Positions 21,056 through 32,049 of a DNA stretch of 47,007 nucleotides are shown here, in pieces. Under the pieces are notes generated by a model. The model ran no database searches and was not told the origin of the DNA. It worked only from the letters and a program-made list of their open reading frames with translations. Origin of the DNA: Chara braunii (lineage: Eukaryota > Streptophyta > Charophyceae > Charales > Characeae); contig BFEA01000280.1 in the NCBI GenBank assembly GCA_003427395.1, forward strand, positions 1,079,466 through 1,126,472, given 5' to 3'. Every line of letters starts with the position of its first letter. Within the stretch, counting starts at the first letter, position 1. The position numbers and the translations under genes are program-made.

Positions 21056-21520
21056 TTGTTGCCTGCCCCTCCTATTCAGACATCAGTTCCTCCCCCTATA
21101 GCTCACCATACTGTTGTACAACAGGGAAGGGTAGAATGTTACAATTGTAAGCAACCCAGACACTTTGCTCGGGACTGCTCCCTCCCGAAAAGGAATCAAC
21201 CTCCTCCTGCGGCTGAGTCTATAGTCACTAATCAGGGACAGGTAACTGTCCTGCTCGAAAGAACAGGTGAAGTAGGGAATGGTTCCCCTTCCCCACTTCC
21301 TTCAATGCAATCGGATATGATTGCGTCGACCTTTGAGGCTTCCATCGAAGCTGCAGATTTCGTCGGTCCAACCGAATACCTCCAGCTGGCAGGACTAATT
21401 GGAGTCATTCGCCCCGGAAAAGATGAACTTGAATGGGTGGAATGCGAATCGAAACTCGGTCGTCGGTTCCTGACGGGAGAAATTGATGTCTTGCAAACGC
21501 TAAAGAGATTAGATATATGA
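21056..21520 (+). pseudogene. Gag nucleocapsid part with CCHC zinc knuckle
   Basis: A 154-codon frame. Residues C28, C31, H36 and C41 form a C-x2-C-x4-H-x4-C knuckle, preceded by a Pro-rich segment. The position before the histidine, usually Gly, is Arg. In retroelements this domain binds the RNA genome. The remainder (from residue 50) is a linker towards the protease. The frame differs from that of the capsid part, consistent with decay or with the insertion between them. Confidence 0.85.
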
Positions 21521-21651
21521 GTCCCTGTCCCTGTCAGTCACCTGCTAACCATCTTGGAAGCCGCAAACGACAAAGTCTTCCAGCAATGTCAAAAAAATCA
21601 TAAGAGATCACATACTAGCGTGTCCAACGAATATTAAAAAAGAAGAAGGAA

Positions 21652-21885
21652 ATGGCGGATCCCATAATCATCACCAATTTTGCGGGAAAACATGAAGAGT
21701 TTGAAACCACCCGAGTGGCAACGATTTCATATGCGGAGAAAGATCACTTTATCCTTGTCCGACCGATTCAATGGAAAAACGTGGAACGTGATTGCGAGGT
21801 ATGGGAGAAGTCGTTCAATGCTTTAGTAGATATTGGGTCATCCGCCGTACCGCTTTTGCTCGACACGGTTCAAAAAAACGGATGA
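21652..21885 (+). pseudogene. Retroviral-type aspartic protease remnant
   Basis: A 77-codon frame ends with NALVDIGSSAVPLL, which corresponds to the (A)LVDSGA active-site motif. The Asp is at 21829-21831, and the usual D-S/T-G reads D-I-G. In the family this enzyme cuts Gag-Pol into mature proteins. The second half of the protease continues around 21946-22200 in another frame (HIVRI..., then a VLLGLPW-like segment, compare the usual iLGmdwL). Confidence 0.7.
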
Positions 21886-22807
21886 TTAAACTCTATTCTC
21901 CCCTGTCACGACAATGATAACTATATCTCAGCAGATTAATAAACTATGCACATCGTCAGAATAATTGAAAATGTCGCTATTAAGATTGGGCGGGTTCTCG
22001 TGTTAGTAAATGCGTTGATAATTGACGTACAAGCGTATTTGGTGCTATTAGGATTACCGTGGGCTACGGTTGTAGGTGTGCGACTGCATTTCGATTCCAA
22101 ACATTTCATTCTCATTCACACTGGAGGAAAATCGCGGACAGTTCATCTGCGCCTTTCCATGAGTCCCCTAAAGAAAACCGAGGGAACGATTGATACGTAA
22201 GTACCGGTAGGAATGATTGGAACGCATGAGACGAGATCAACAGAAATCGAGACCGGACCGACAGAAGGAAGCAGTGAAGCCTTCTCCAAAAGAAAAAGAA
22301 TACGATGAGAGTGATTACGCTGGACTGTAGGATCATCTCTCAGCGGAAGAAGAGCGGAACGAGTTGGTTCGACTCTTTTGCGGCTTTGTCCCTCAAAGAA
22401 CCAATACTGCAAATCGCTGATATGACCGGCCTTTTGGAACCCCTCACACTTTGTACGATGGCACGTTGTCCCTCCGAAAGAGAGACCGACAGGTGACATA
22501 ATATTTACACCTCTCAGCTGCTTTGCCTTAACCTTTACTTACGAAAGATGCAATGATGAGACTAATTAAGGAAAACGCAAAGACATTGATTGATGACGTT
22601 CTTGACCTGACGGAAGAAATGACGGAGCTAATAGGATTGAAGATTGCATCGAGCACCACCGATTCAGAAATTGATAAAAAAGGGAAATAAACTTAGATGA
22701 TCAGCCTTATGGAATCGAGAATACTCGATATTGTGTTCTCAGTTCGAACCAGTAGTTCGGCGTAAAAGGAATGTTGTCCGGAGGAAATACGGAAGCTTTT
22801 AAAAGAT

Positions 22808-23420
22808 GTGTTGCATACATACGCAGTGGTATTGAACGTGCATGATCACGACATCGGGACGACGAATGTGATTGAGCATGGAATTCTTGCGGGGAACCAT
22901 CCACTGATTAGATGCACTCCATACCGATATTCTCCGACGCAACGACTTTTCACGTTCCAACGAGTCAAGCAGTTCAAAGCTAATCGGTGGATCGAATCCG
23001 CAGTTGGACCTTGGTCGTCCCCAGTCGTGATAGTATCAAAGAAGACGGGAGGAATTCGAATCTGCATTGACTATTGAAAATTAAATGATATCATGATTAA
23101 AAATGTTTATCCTCTCCCTCGGATTGATGAATTGTTAGATGCGATTCGATGTGCACGCTTTTTAAGCAAATTTGATGTTCGTCATGTTTTTCGTCATCTT
23201 CTCGTTAAAAAGGAAGATCGTCTGAAAACAATGTCCGTTCTTTTTGAAGGGACATGACCATGAATTTGATGCCCGATGGGCATGTGTAATGCACCAGCTA
23301 CGTTTCAACGAGCAATGAACATGGCTTTCCAAAACTTCTTGCAGAAAACGCAGCGGACGCAAAGTTTTATTAACTACTGTGTGCTTGTGTACATAGATGA
23401 TATTTTGGTGTACTCAAGCA
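22808..23420 (+). pseudogene. Reverse transcriptase domain (frameshifted)
   Basis: Recognised Ty3/gypsy RT blocks in order: WIESAVGPWSSPVVIVSKK followed by a CIDY block (about 22990-23075), YPLPRIDELLDAI (about 23110), FDVRHVF with the first catalytic Asp (about 23173), GMCNAPATFQRAMN (about 23280), and VYIDDILVYS with the catalytic pair at 23390-23401. There is a TGA after CIDY and frameshifts around 23250-23275. Catalytic aspartates are intact, but the frame is not, so the protein cannot be made as one piece. In an active element it copies the RNA into DNA. Confidence 0.92.
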
Positions 23421-23449
23421 CCCTATAAGGGTCACATCAAGTACATTGA

Positions 23450-23800
23450 GTGAACGCTGGACGCAAAGAAAACGCAAGTTTCAAAGTTGTTATTGAGAAG
23501 TGTCAGTTCTTCCAGAGCAAGATCTCATTTTTGCGACACATGGTTACCGACAAAGACTTGCAGTCGGAGTTGCAGAAGGTACAGGCACGGACTGGCTCCG
23601 TACTACCAAATGTTTATCAAGGGATTTGCGCCAATTTGGGGACCCCTTACAAACTTGTTGAAAAAGAATCAGTTGTTGATCTTGACTGCTCAGTGCATTG
23701 GAGTGTTTCGAGAACTCAAGACGGCTCTGACTTCGGCCCCTATTCTTATGAGGTGGAACCCAACAAAGTCTTTTACTTTCATCACAGATTAACAGCTTGA
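23450..23800 (+). pseudogene. RT connection / thumb region
   Basis: Two overlapping frames carry the decayed region between RT and RNase H. One begins CQFFQSKISFLRHMV, a typical post-YxDD block. The other contains YYQMFIKGFAPIWGPLTNLL, then FRELKTALTSAPIL, which is the standard connection before RNase H in Ty3/gypsy elements. The change of frame near 23600 marks an indel. Confidence 0.85.
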
Positions 23801-24160
23801 AGCGATCTCAACGATTATGGCCCTGATGGGACCAGATGGGCTGGAACACGTGGTGGAGTATGCTTCAAAGACGGTGTCTCCCTGCAAGAGGAACTACTCT
23901 GCGTCGGCGGGGGAATGCTTTGCTGCTTTGTGGGGAATCAGTCATTTTCAAACCAACTTATACGACCGGAAGTTCGCGTTGGTCACAGATCACGAACTGC
24001 TTCTGGCCATGAAGAAGTCGAAGGATTACTTGGGTATGATGGGACAATGGACCACCACATTGCAAAGCATTAAATTTGATATTCACCACAGATAGCACGA
24101 GCGACACGAAAATGCAGAGGCACTGACACATCAGCACCGTCCTAACAGGGTCCCCGCAAG
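23801..24160 (+). pseudogene. RNase H domain
   Basis: 92 uninterrupted codons from 23817 show the expected order: GLEHVVEYASKTVS, KRNYSASAGECFAALWGI, FQTNLY, FALVTDHELL, then GQWTTTLQSIKFDIHHR and a stop where RxGxxH would continue (HERHENAEALTH follows in frame). The family removes RNA from RNA-DNA hybrids. It is the best preserved part of pol. Confidence 0.88.
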
Positions 24161-24229
24161 TGAGGAGGTGACTCTGTGGAACGATCCAGAATCGAAGAGA
24201 GAGGACAAGTATGGTGAGGTGAAAATCCT

Positions 24230-25100
24230 CTTGAGGGTTTGAATCTTCGCTCAGAAGAGATGGTTGTTCCCTCCTCTCTCCTCGATCTTTCTACCTCTTC
24301 TCAACTCCCTGGCCCTTCATTCTTTTCAGATCTCCTGGATAAATTCTGTTATTTTTGCACAGAGTGGATTTTCATCCCCATGAGTCGGGATTTTTCGATT
24401 GGGTCAGCTTTGCCACATGCGTCAATCGCCCGCATGGCGTATGCATTCAATATCGGATGGTTAGCAAAGTCTGGAAGTGTCCTATGTATCACACTTTAAG
24501 CTTCCTACGGAAGATCGATTTGAGGCCGCTCGAACTGACAGACCCGATTATGATGAGAAATTCGATGAGCAGAAATATGGACGGATAAAATCCTACTGAT
24601 AAAATCAGTTGGCAAATCACTAGAGGGCCACATAAAGTGTGACAGATGTCGTGCATCCAAAAAATATTGGGATTACCAATGGATAAATGACCATCTAAAA
24701 AAGCGTAAAACGGAGACATGGGGTTAGCGGAAGGCCCAAAATTCGGCGTTTTTCGCCGCATCACTACAACCAATGTCGTTGAAACTTTTGCAAACAAACT
24801 ATGCAGGTTCATAAGACAAATATATAAAAAATAAACTGGCAAAAAAAAACGTAAAAAAAAAAATGAACAGCACTATAAAACCCTATTCGAAGTAGATTTC
24901 GAAGTTTGTCAAAAGGTTTCCCGAATTCGGTGTTTTTGCCAACTTTTTTTTTACTCGTCCAAATACGCCGAAACTGAATATAGATATACCCTAAATCTTA
25001 TATATATCAGACAAAAAAAAAAACGAGCAAAAAATCAGGGAAATATGGCAATTTCGGTGAAAAATTCCCCGAAAATGACACCACCTATTGACCACGAGTA
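24230..25100. other. Non-coding interval between RNase H and integrase, partly a self-similar insertion
   Basis: The expected linker is absent. From about 24722 to 25085 there are repeated words: AATTCGGCGTTTTTCGCC near 24741, AATTCGGTGTTTTTGCC near 24925, and TTTCGGTG...CCCCGAAAA near 25053. These are separated by A/T-rich DNA. The organisation is similar to elements A-C (end-word arrays), but no target duplication or shared core could be demonstrated. Confidence 0.45.
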
Positions 25101-25199
25101 AAAACAGAGACAGACGGATCGAGATTATGGTTGACGGTTCCACACCCGTTTCAACAGTTCGATTGGACCCGATCCACTCATGAGGAACAGACTGTTTAT

Positions 25200-26139
25200 T
25201 TTGTGATACGTGTCGTGGAAGGAACTGTCGCCCAAAATCGATGGTTTTGATCTAATATTTGCGAAGATGTTAGGCACACTGTCGGTAACTGTCTAGTCTG
25301 TGCCGCAGATCGGGCCCCGATCCACGGGCCAAATACTATAGTTCCGATAGAGGTAGAACGACCCTTCCAGCGTGTCAGCGTGGATACGATAGATATTGAC
25401 GTGCCACTTGGCCCTAGTCGTTGCAAATATTCAATTCTATTTGTTTTAATTGATTATTTTTCAAAATACACAGAAGTTTACCCGTGCAAGACACGCGAGG
25501 CCTCGGAGATAGCTACCTACATCGACCGATTCCTCAATACCCATCTAGATATAGAAGATATCTTAACCGATAATGAGTGTGAGTTTAAGGTTGAGGTAGA
25601 GTAGTTGTTGACACGTAGAGGCGTCAGCCTCTGACACACTGCTCCGTATGTCTCCCAGTCCAACGGACTCGCGGAAAATGCAAACGCCTGGTTGAAACTG
25701 CCCTACGCTGGAATCTAGCGGTCAATGACACACGTCCATGACCCGAGATAGTATACCAAATCATTGGAATTCACCGGACCACCCCTCATGAATCAACAAG
25801 GTTCACCCTGTTTCAGCTATGGACCAACAATATTCCCTGCGTCGTCACCGAGAGACCTCGAAAAGTGTCGAGCCACAGGGAAAGGACACGCGGGCATCCT
25901 TTAAGGCTAAGGTCAAAAGGTACGCCAAATTAATGAAAAAGTCAGTCCCTAGATTGGCCCGTAAAAAACAAAAGATGACAAAATTGGCCCATAGTAGACA
26001 GGTCCGCAGTTATGAGGCCCGAAACGGAAATGCGGACCCTCGAATTTGGTATAAATTGGGGGACCTAGTACAACTACGTAAATGTGCACGCGACCAGAAA
26101 CTCCCTTCCAAGTTTTTTTGTCTGCTTTCACGTAGTTGA
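25200..26139 (+). pseudogene. Integrase (zinc-binding, DDE core, C-terminal module), broken
   Basis: The HHCC end is visible as GNCLVCAADRAP (about 25280-25320). The catalytic core starts VDTIDIDVPLGP (25380), continues FVLIDYFSKYTEVYP and ILTDNECEF (second Asp; the usual DNGxEF has Glu for Gly), then a TAG, then SQSNGLAENANAWLK (Glu of the DDE triad, about 25660-25705). From 25819 another frame gives a Lys/Arg-rich segment and IWYKLGDLVQLRK, the GPY/F-like C-terminal module. In the family it inserts the DNA copy into the genome. All three acidic residues remain, but at least one stop and two frame changes interrupt it. Confidence 0.88.
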
Positions 26140-26726
26140 ACTTGGCTCTAATCGGGCAAAAACGGTGCACATAGCTATGGAAACAAACACCAGCCATAAC
26201 TCCCTTCCTATTGTCCGCTATATCTCGTACCTTCGTTCTATTCCCTCCCTGATCCTCTCGCTCTTTCCTCATCTCTATCTACTCAAGATAGAGATTTTGC
26301 CCTTCCTTCCTCTTCTTCATCTGATACCCTCTCCTCGCAGCCACCGACATGAGCTTCGCACTGGAACCAGCCATCTCTGCTCAACTTCTTCAACCCCGAG
26401 CGTCGCCGTTGTTTCGCAAAGTGGTTCATCTGCGACTCAAGCCCGATCTACTGTGATTCGCGCAACTATTCAGTCGGCAAGGTAGGTATGCAATAGTGGA
26501 GGTGACGATCTAGACGGATCGTGGATTGGCAGTGATCCTGGTGGAGGCATCAACGTTTTTGCGTTTCTCTCGGGCACGGCAAAGTGACGTGATATTGATT
26601 GTCGTGTTCAACAGTGATCTGTGCAGCATCGACACTCAACGACACAACGACATAATGGGGGGCCTCTACGAGTGGGGGCGTGAATTGGTGATGGATTGGC
26701 GGCAGCGACTAACCAGGTCAGCCAAT
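26140..26726. other. Anonymous region downstream of the gypsy body
   Basis: A 3' LTR would be expected here, but no match to sequence upstream of gag was found by eye. CTCCCTTCC occurs at 26101 and 26201. No gene recognised. Confidence 0.4.
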
Positions 26727-26898
26727 AGAGTCGTGAAAATGAGTTATAATTGCACTATGGGGCAAGATACAGTTTGCAATTGCACTTCGGGCACCGAACC
26801 TGGCCAGAAAGCTAGGTTGTATACATTACCCGAACTGCAATTCGAAACTGTATCTTGGCCCATCATGCAATTACAACTCATTTTTGTGACTCCCACGT
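26727..26898. mobile_element. Foldback palindrome D, copy 1
   Basis: An inverted repeat with arms of more than 50 bp. The left arm begins near AAAATGAGTTATAATTGCAC and the right arm is its near-exact reverse complement, ending TTACAACTCATTTTTGTGAC. The ~33-nt centre contains CCTGGCCAGAAAG. A second copy lies at 28764-28956. No coding capacity: a MITE or foldback element. Confidence 0.88.
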
Positions 26899-27530
26899 AA
26901 TTTTTTCATTTTTTGAAGTCCAGATTGTTGTACACTGCGATTAAGGCGGGGGGCAACATGCATCCTGTTAATTGTGAGAGGTAGCTATGCTTGTAGGGGT
27001 CCCCTGTATAGGCTTCGGAGGAGTGGTAGGTAGAGTGTGAAAGGTGAAATTGAAATAATAATATAACTTAGTTTTACAAAAAAATAAAAAAATAAGAGGC
27101 TAGTCACTAGGCATATGACACTCCCTTCAACAGTTCACCATTTGATCATCCAAATTATTTTCTATACGGATTCCTTATGAGACCCCCTCCCACCTTTACT
27201 CATCATTACTGTCCCTGACACATCCCTACTCCCAAGGTCGTACCTTAGTGTTTTTACCACCTAGGATCGTCACCCTTCTAGTGACCTGACCAGACAGCGG
27301 TTATAGGCATCAAGGCTAAGCAGATCCTCACCTCCCTCCCCAACCCTGATTGGAGCATAGTCAGACGAGTTGTGTCATAAGGGTACTTCAAGCGCGAGGG
27401 GTAAACATTTCTACAACAAGACCCATAGGTGAACCCTTTTTCCTGTTAGAGAGATTATAACGGTATCATCATTAGATCTCTCTTGTTAGTATCTTCATTT
27501 CTATGTTCTTGAACCCTTTCATATTGGAGG
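26899..27530. other. Anonymous region
   Basis: No gene or clear repeat seen. Confidence 0.4.
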
Positions 27531-28510
27531 TTGTTCTTATCCATAACATCTTCGGTTTCTATCCTCGGCAGGCTCATGCCCGATGAAGATGATCATCAGA
27601 TAAAAAGTTTTTTGGTTCAATTAACCAAAACCTTATCACAAGAACGACATGAATTTTTAGAAAGACCAATCACTAAAGAAGAAATATGGTCAACTTTATT
27701 AGAAATGGATGAAAATAAGACTCCAGTCATTAATGAGTTTCCCAAAGAATTTTGGAAAGCAATATAGCCCGAGTTATATAATGATATAATGAAATTTTAT
27801 GTCAAGGTATAGTAATCGGAACAGATAGGGGATTCAGTAGGACAGAGAGTCATTTCACTTATTTATGAGAAAGGAGACAAGACTAATATAAAGAATTATC
27901 AACATATTACCTTATTGACAATAGTTTATACTGTTTATACGATGTTATCAAGAGCGATTAAAAATAGATTAATAATGTTATGCCTGATATCATTCACCCC
28001 TCCTAAACTGGTTTACTGAGGGAATACGCATAAAATTTAATATTCTTATAATTAATGAAATGATGAAGTTGTCACGCCAATGTCAACAGATTGATGCATT
28101 TATCTTTATTAGTCTTGAAAACGTTTTTGATCATGCAAACTAACATTTGTTTTATGCTTGTTTGGAAAAAAAAAACTTTAGTCCAATAATGCGTCAATGA
28201 GTCAATATTTTACATTCAAACGCCACAACACGAGTTATAATGAATGGGTTTCGTTCTCTTGAGATTAAAAAATAACGGTCAGTGTGTTAAGGAGTTCCAC
28301 TAGTAACTTTTCTTTTCATTATCATTCTGAAAGCCATAAGAGTCGACTTACATTGCAATCATAACTTGCAATGACTACAAGTGTCAAGATCCCTATGAGG
28401 CAACTTGAATAACTATTAACTTTATGTTGGCAAATTATCTTACCATCATCCTAAAGGTCTCTGCCGGTAATATGATGGAAATCAAGGCCTTGATGAATCG
28501 GTTCACATTA
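27531..28510 (+). pseudogene. LINE reverse transcriptase remnant
   Basis: Blocks typical of non-LTR RT occur in order. ITKEEIWSTLLEMDENKTP is followed by EFPKEFWKAI (usual: ksPGpDGi...FyK.fW). ISLIYEKGDKTNIKNYQHIT and RAIKNRL follow (usual: iYKKGDk.d..NYRPIsLl). Next is FIFISLENVFDHAN (usual: lDfeKAFD), where the first catalytic Asp is Ser. Then come MNGFRSLEI, GVPLVTFLF and FMLANYLTIIL, where the usual (F/Y)ADD is LANY. With both catalytic motifs changed and many stops, it is inactive. In the family it primes reverse transcription at a nicked target. Confidence 0.82.
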
Positions 28511-29091
28511 GTTTCCGATTGCGTAGCACGATGTGCACGTTCGGAGGCGACCCCGAACAAATTCGCTCGAATGCGAACTCGAGCCTAAAACCCTCCAAAC
28601 GTGAACATAAAATAATCATAATAATAATAATAAAACAAAGGACTCTGAAAAATATGAGAAACTAATGCAAGCAACTTTTACCTTGGAGTCATGTTCAAAT
28701 TCTTAACCAAACGCGAGTTAAAAATAAAAAACCGAGAAAAAAAATTATTATTATTATTCTGAGGTAACTACACGGGAGTCACAAAAATGAGTTTTTTAAT
28801 TGCACTATGGGCCAAAACACTGTTTGTAATTGCATTTTTGGCACCCTGCCTGGCCAGAAAGTTGGGTTGTATATATTGCCCGAACTGCAATTGCAAACTG
28901 TATCTTGGCCCATACTGCCATTATAACTCATTTTTGTGACTTTCGCGTAGTTTTCCATATTATGTTTTTTTTACAAAAAAAAAATATGTTCGCCCGAACA
29001 CGTTCGGGAGTTACTCGTATGAACGCACGAACATGTTTGCACGAACGTGGAGAGGCGCGAACACGTTCGCCGTACTACGCACGTTTCCGAT
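28511..29091. mobile_element. Small transposon-like element B with 8-9 bp target duplication, inserted in the LINE
   Basis: GTTTCCGAT occurs at 28511-28519 and again at 29083-29091. Between them are inverted termini: TTGCGTAGCACG on the left and, on the other strand of the right end, GTGCGTAGTACG. These resemble the termini of element A (CTGGGTAGCACC). End arrays use the words CGAAC/GTTCG (left 28538-28606; right 28987-29070) instead of CGTACG. An inverted copy of the family core is at 28650-28731. A foldback palindrome (28764-28956) is nested inside. No coding capacity. Confidence 0.8.
28764..28956. mobile_element. Foldback palindrome D, copy 2, nested in element B
   Basis: About 193 bp with ~80-bp inverted arms starting near ACTACACGGGAGTCACAAAA and the same CCTGGCCAGAAAG centre as the copy at 26727-26898. 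Arms are slightly longer than in copy 1. It replaces the right-hand part of the interior expected for element B, so it is probably a later insertion. Confidence 0.85.
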
Positions 29092-29302
29092 ACGGTAGTC
29101 AAATGAAATACGACCCATTGTGCCCCTATCAGAGTTCTAGGAGTTTTGCTCACAGTGCAGGGAAAATCTTTCATTAATGGTTATTCGGTTACTACACCCG
29201 CTGTAAACAAAACGAATAATTGAAAAAAATAAACTCACGTTGTTATCTAGTAGAGCATTGATTATTAACAATGTGGTTATGATACAAATTCGCTATATTG
29301 TC

Positions 29303-29350
29303 ACTTGGCAAAGTAGTTATTTGGCAAGCTAGTTATTTGGCAAGGTAGTT
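29303..29350 (+). repeat. 16-bp tandem repeat, three units
   Basis: Three consecutive units of ATTTGGCAAGnTAGTT, the first slightly diverged. Confidence 0.9.
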
Positions 29351-29383
29351 ACTAAAGCTCAAGAAACTTATCTCATCATTGTT

Positions 29384-30924
29384 TTGGAGAGGAGGCCACG
29401 GAGAACTAAAAGTTATCCCGATGGTAGTTTGGATGTCCCTGATCCAACCAAAGTCAAGGGGGAACTTGGCATTTTAGACCCATCCTTACAATGTCGGGCA
29501 TTATCGCTCCAATGCGTGCAAAAAGTTCAAAAAAATATTTTTTTCTTCGGATTTACCATGACAACCTATGACCTTGGAGCCAAACAAAAGATTAGCACCA
29601 TCCTCTGCATCAAAGATACACCCACTTTCTTGGATAGAGGATCGCTATTGGAGTTTTCCAAGAGTCAATCCCCTATCCCAAGAAGATGGTGAGAGAGGGG
29701 TGATTAAAAAAAATATCATCGTAGACAATTTTTGGGTGTCCCTCCTCGAAACCTATAGATAATTACCCTGACACAACTGATCCTTTCCATCATGGTACGA
29801 AGAGGTCCTGAGGCAGCCACTCTTTGGCAAAAAGTTTGATCATGGACCGAAATGGTAGTATCTACAATAGTTCTTCTTCACCGTGGAAGTTGTGGGTTAA
29901 AAGAGGTATTTATGAGGATTAAGTACATATAGGACACTTATGCAAATGACTGAAAAATTGCGGAACTCACTCAAATATGCACACCATTTAGATTATTCCC
30001 TTGAGAAGTTAATTTTCTCCATCTCCTTAGCATGGGTCAACACTCTTAGGAAATGATTTATGCTCCAAGACTTGAACTGAGTGGCCAATTTTTACTAAGA
30101 TAATAATAGGATAATTGGTCAAGTGTTATCTTGGAACAATGATGACACTATAGTCAATGTTTTTAAGACCCGAAGAGAGAAGTGAAGTTTTTTCCATTAC
30201 AACACTGTATAGGATTCGACTCATTCGAGTAATTCAATTCCGTAAATTGAGATAGTGGTGTGCCTACTCCCCAGAGCTACCTATTGCAGAATTTCCTTTG
30301 ACCCCTGAGGAGTAACGTTGGCAAACAAGTAAAAAACGTAAACCAAATACCCTAAAGTCCCTTACAGTCAAGAATACATATAGATTGATTCTCCCAAGGG
30401 TATACGTACCAGCATTGGTGAAGGAAGGATGGGTATGCCACCTCAGCATAGGCATGGATCAGTTAAGAGACGTGAAATGGTTCGAAGCAATTAAAGAACG
30501 ACTTGCCAATTTTTTTTCACGACAATGGTAGATCCTTCACCGTTGTCGACCCATGGATGACTAGTTGATTGATTACACAACACTTGAACAAAGGGGATTG
30601 ACCTCTCCATGGTGTAAATCTTGTGTGTCAGCATTCCCACCTTGGAAATACCGAGAAACTATTGAACACACTTTTTTACAATATCTGGGTTGTATTTTCA
30701 TGTGGCACTGTTGGGACTGCGTATGGAAGAGGCTAACAAGATTGCCATGGCCTTGGTGCCGGAAAATTATTTTACTAAGGCATTGGCTGCTTGACAGTGT
30801 AGATATCTCACTCACTTCCTTTCAACATAATTTATTTAACATAGGTAGAAAAACTATGCTTTGGGCTACCTGGATTAAGTTTTGTGTGGGATGTAATGGA
30901 GGATATTCAACAGGAGGGGTTTGA
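29384..30924 (+). pseudogene. LINE ORF2 C-terminal part with zinc-binding module
   Basis: From 29384 a 102-codon frame contains KVKGELGILDPSLQCRALSL, the usual (K)GGLGIxDxxxxNxAL block that follows the RT domain in L1-like LINEs. After several broken segments, a frame from 30565 (119 codons) carries the zf-RVT-like module: C17 and C20, then ETIEH with H35, and C43. In front of it, VKNTYRLIL (about 30365) and FFSRQW (about 30520) match the W/F-rich region normally found there. The order and motifs support a decayed ORF2 tail rather than a separate gene. Confidence 0.75.
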
Positions 30925-31540
30925 AATCTCAAACAGCGTTAAAATATTTTTCGAAATAGAAATCACAACACAATGGTCAAACACAAAGATCAAACTACAA
31001 TCTTGCCATCAAAACATACAAATTATTGTTAAATTTTTGTTGGACTGGCTGGGGGATTAAAAAAAAGATCAATGTTGGGATTGTGATATAATAAGGGGAG
31101 AATGGGGCTGAGATGCCATTCAAAAGGGATTATTTTTTGAAGTTCAATGACTGGTTCGATCTTAAACCTGGGGATAAAAGATTCAGTACTTTTATGATGT
31201 AATATTTGAAGGCTTGTTAACAGCGGGAAAGGTAGATCTACTAGGTTGGAGGGTATTTTCTAGCTGCCGCAAGTAGGGTTGAAGAGGCAGATCTGCAACC
31301 CTAATATTTGGGTTCGATCTTGGATCCAAAAAGGAGTTACTTCCAAGTATATGGTCTTCATCTGGTTCGCAGTAGTAAGCCCAACATCTTAGAAGGGTTT
31401 GCTCAGTCAACTGTCTGGTTCCCAGGGTAATCAATGCTGGCAGGTGAGCCCAGAAACCTTTGTGGTCCAAGATACTTGTTCCATATACTTGTTTCTCTAT
31501 GTCAAGGGACGCTGGACCCGTTTTCCAGCAGGTGATGCCC
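30925..31540. other. Anonymous region, possible LINE-related sequence
   Basis: The minus strand has a 117-codon open frame (31545-31192) with a segment reading SNPNIRVADLPLQPYLRQLE, vaguely like the far C-terminus of plant-type LINEs. The match is too weak to assign. Confidence 0.3.
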
Positions 31541-31607
31541 CTCACTAATAGATGGGGCCTCCCCCATAACGCTAGTAGTGGTTGATCTTACCAGCACTAT
31601 TAGTGAG
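31541..31607. repeat. 11-bp perfect inverted repeat
   Basis: CTCACTAATAG (31541-31551) and CTATTAGTGAG (31597-31607), separated by 45 bp. Confidence 0.85.
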
Positions 31608-31707
31608 TGCAAGGGCTGTTAAAAAAAAAAAGGTCTCACAACCATCATCCGCTCTCATTACCTTTATCATTTATTTTTATTATTATTATTTTTTTTTAAC
31701 GACATTC

Positions 31708-31760
31708 CTCCAATCTATTTGTGGGGAGCAGCACGTGCTGGGAACCGGGCCCAACGTCCC
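31708..31760 (-). repeat. Dispersed repeat family H, compact copy
   Basis: Minus-strand match to two blocks at 6704-6731 and 6818-6838, which are adjacent here (5 bp apart) but 86 bp apart in the 6.7-kb copy. Confidence 0.7.
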
Positions 31761-32049
31761 TTATGAACATGCTTAGAATAATCATACCTCTTAAGCAGCG
31801 TTGGCCGCAGAGGGGGAGGTCCATGTTCCGCTGTGCGCTGGATTCCGGGTCGAAGTTTTGGTAGGGACCGGTGGATGAAGGTGATCCAGGGTGGGGGAGT
31901 GTGCAGAGGGGCGTGCATACCGAAATGTTCACAGCACGCCATTAAACGAAAGAGCGGGCCCCGAGGGCGCGGCACACGGCGGGCGTCGATGTGGAAGAGC
32001 ATCTTGGAGGAGAGCCTTCCGATATGCGTGGGCGTCGTTTTTTTTTTTG

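Larger units (their letters stand above)
19666..26139 (+). mobile_element. Decayed Ty3/gypsy retrotransposon body
   Basis: Gag, CCHC zinc knuckle, aspartic protease, reverse transcriptase, connection region, RNase H and integrase follow one another on the plus strand in Ty3/gypsy order, each identified by motifs. The reading frame is broken many times by stops and frameshifts. A/T-rich stretches without coding signal lie at about 20680-21010 and 24230-25100, probably later insertions. Flanking LTRs, a primer-binding site and a polypurine tract were not found, so the ends are uncertain. Element A lies directly upstream. Confidence 0.9.
27531..30924 (+). mobile_element. Decayed LINE (L1-like) retrotransposon, interrupted by element B
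   Basis: RT-domain blocks at 27580-28510 and the C-terminal half, including a zinc-binding module, at 29384-30924, all on the plus strand and in LINE order. Element B (28520-29082) splits them. Multiple stops and frameshifts show long-standing decay. The 5' endonuclease part and the 3' poly-A end were not identified. Confidence 0.82.

Noticed and set aside
31192-31545. 117-codon minus-strand ORF as a gene
   Set aside because: The length is common by chance in 47 kb, and only a vague similarity to LINE C-termini was seen.
31579-31596. Resemblance to the 5' end of 18S rRNA (TGGTTGATCTTACCAGCA)
   Set aside because: Only about 15 bases are similar and nothing further of 18S follows.
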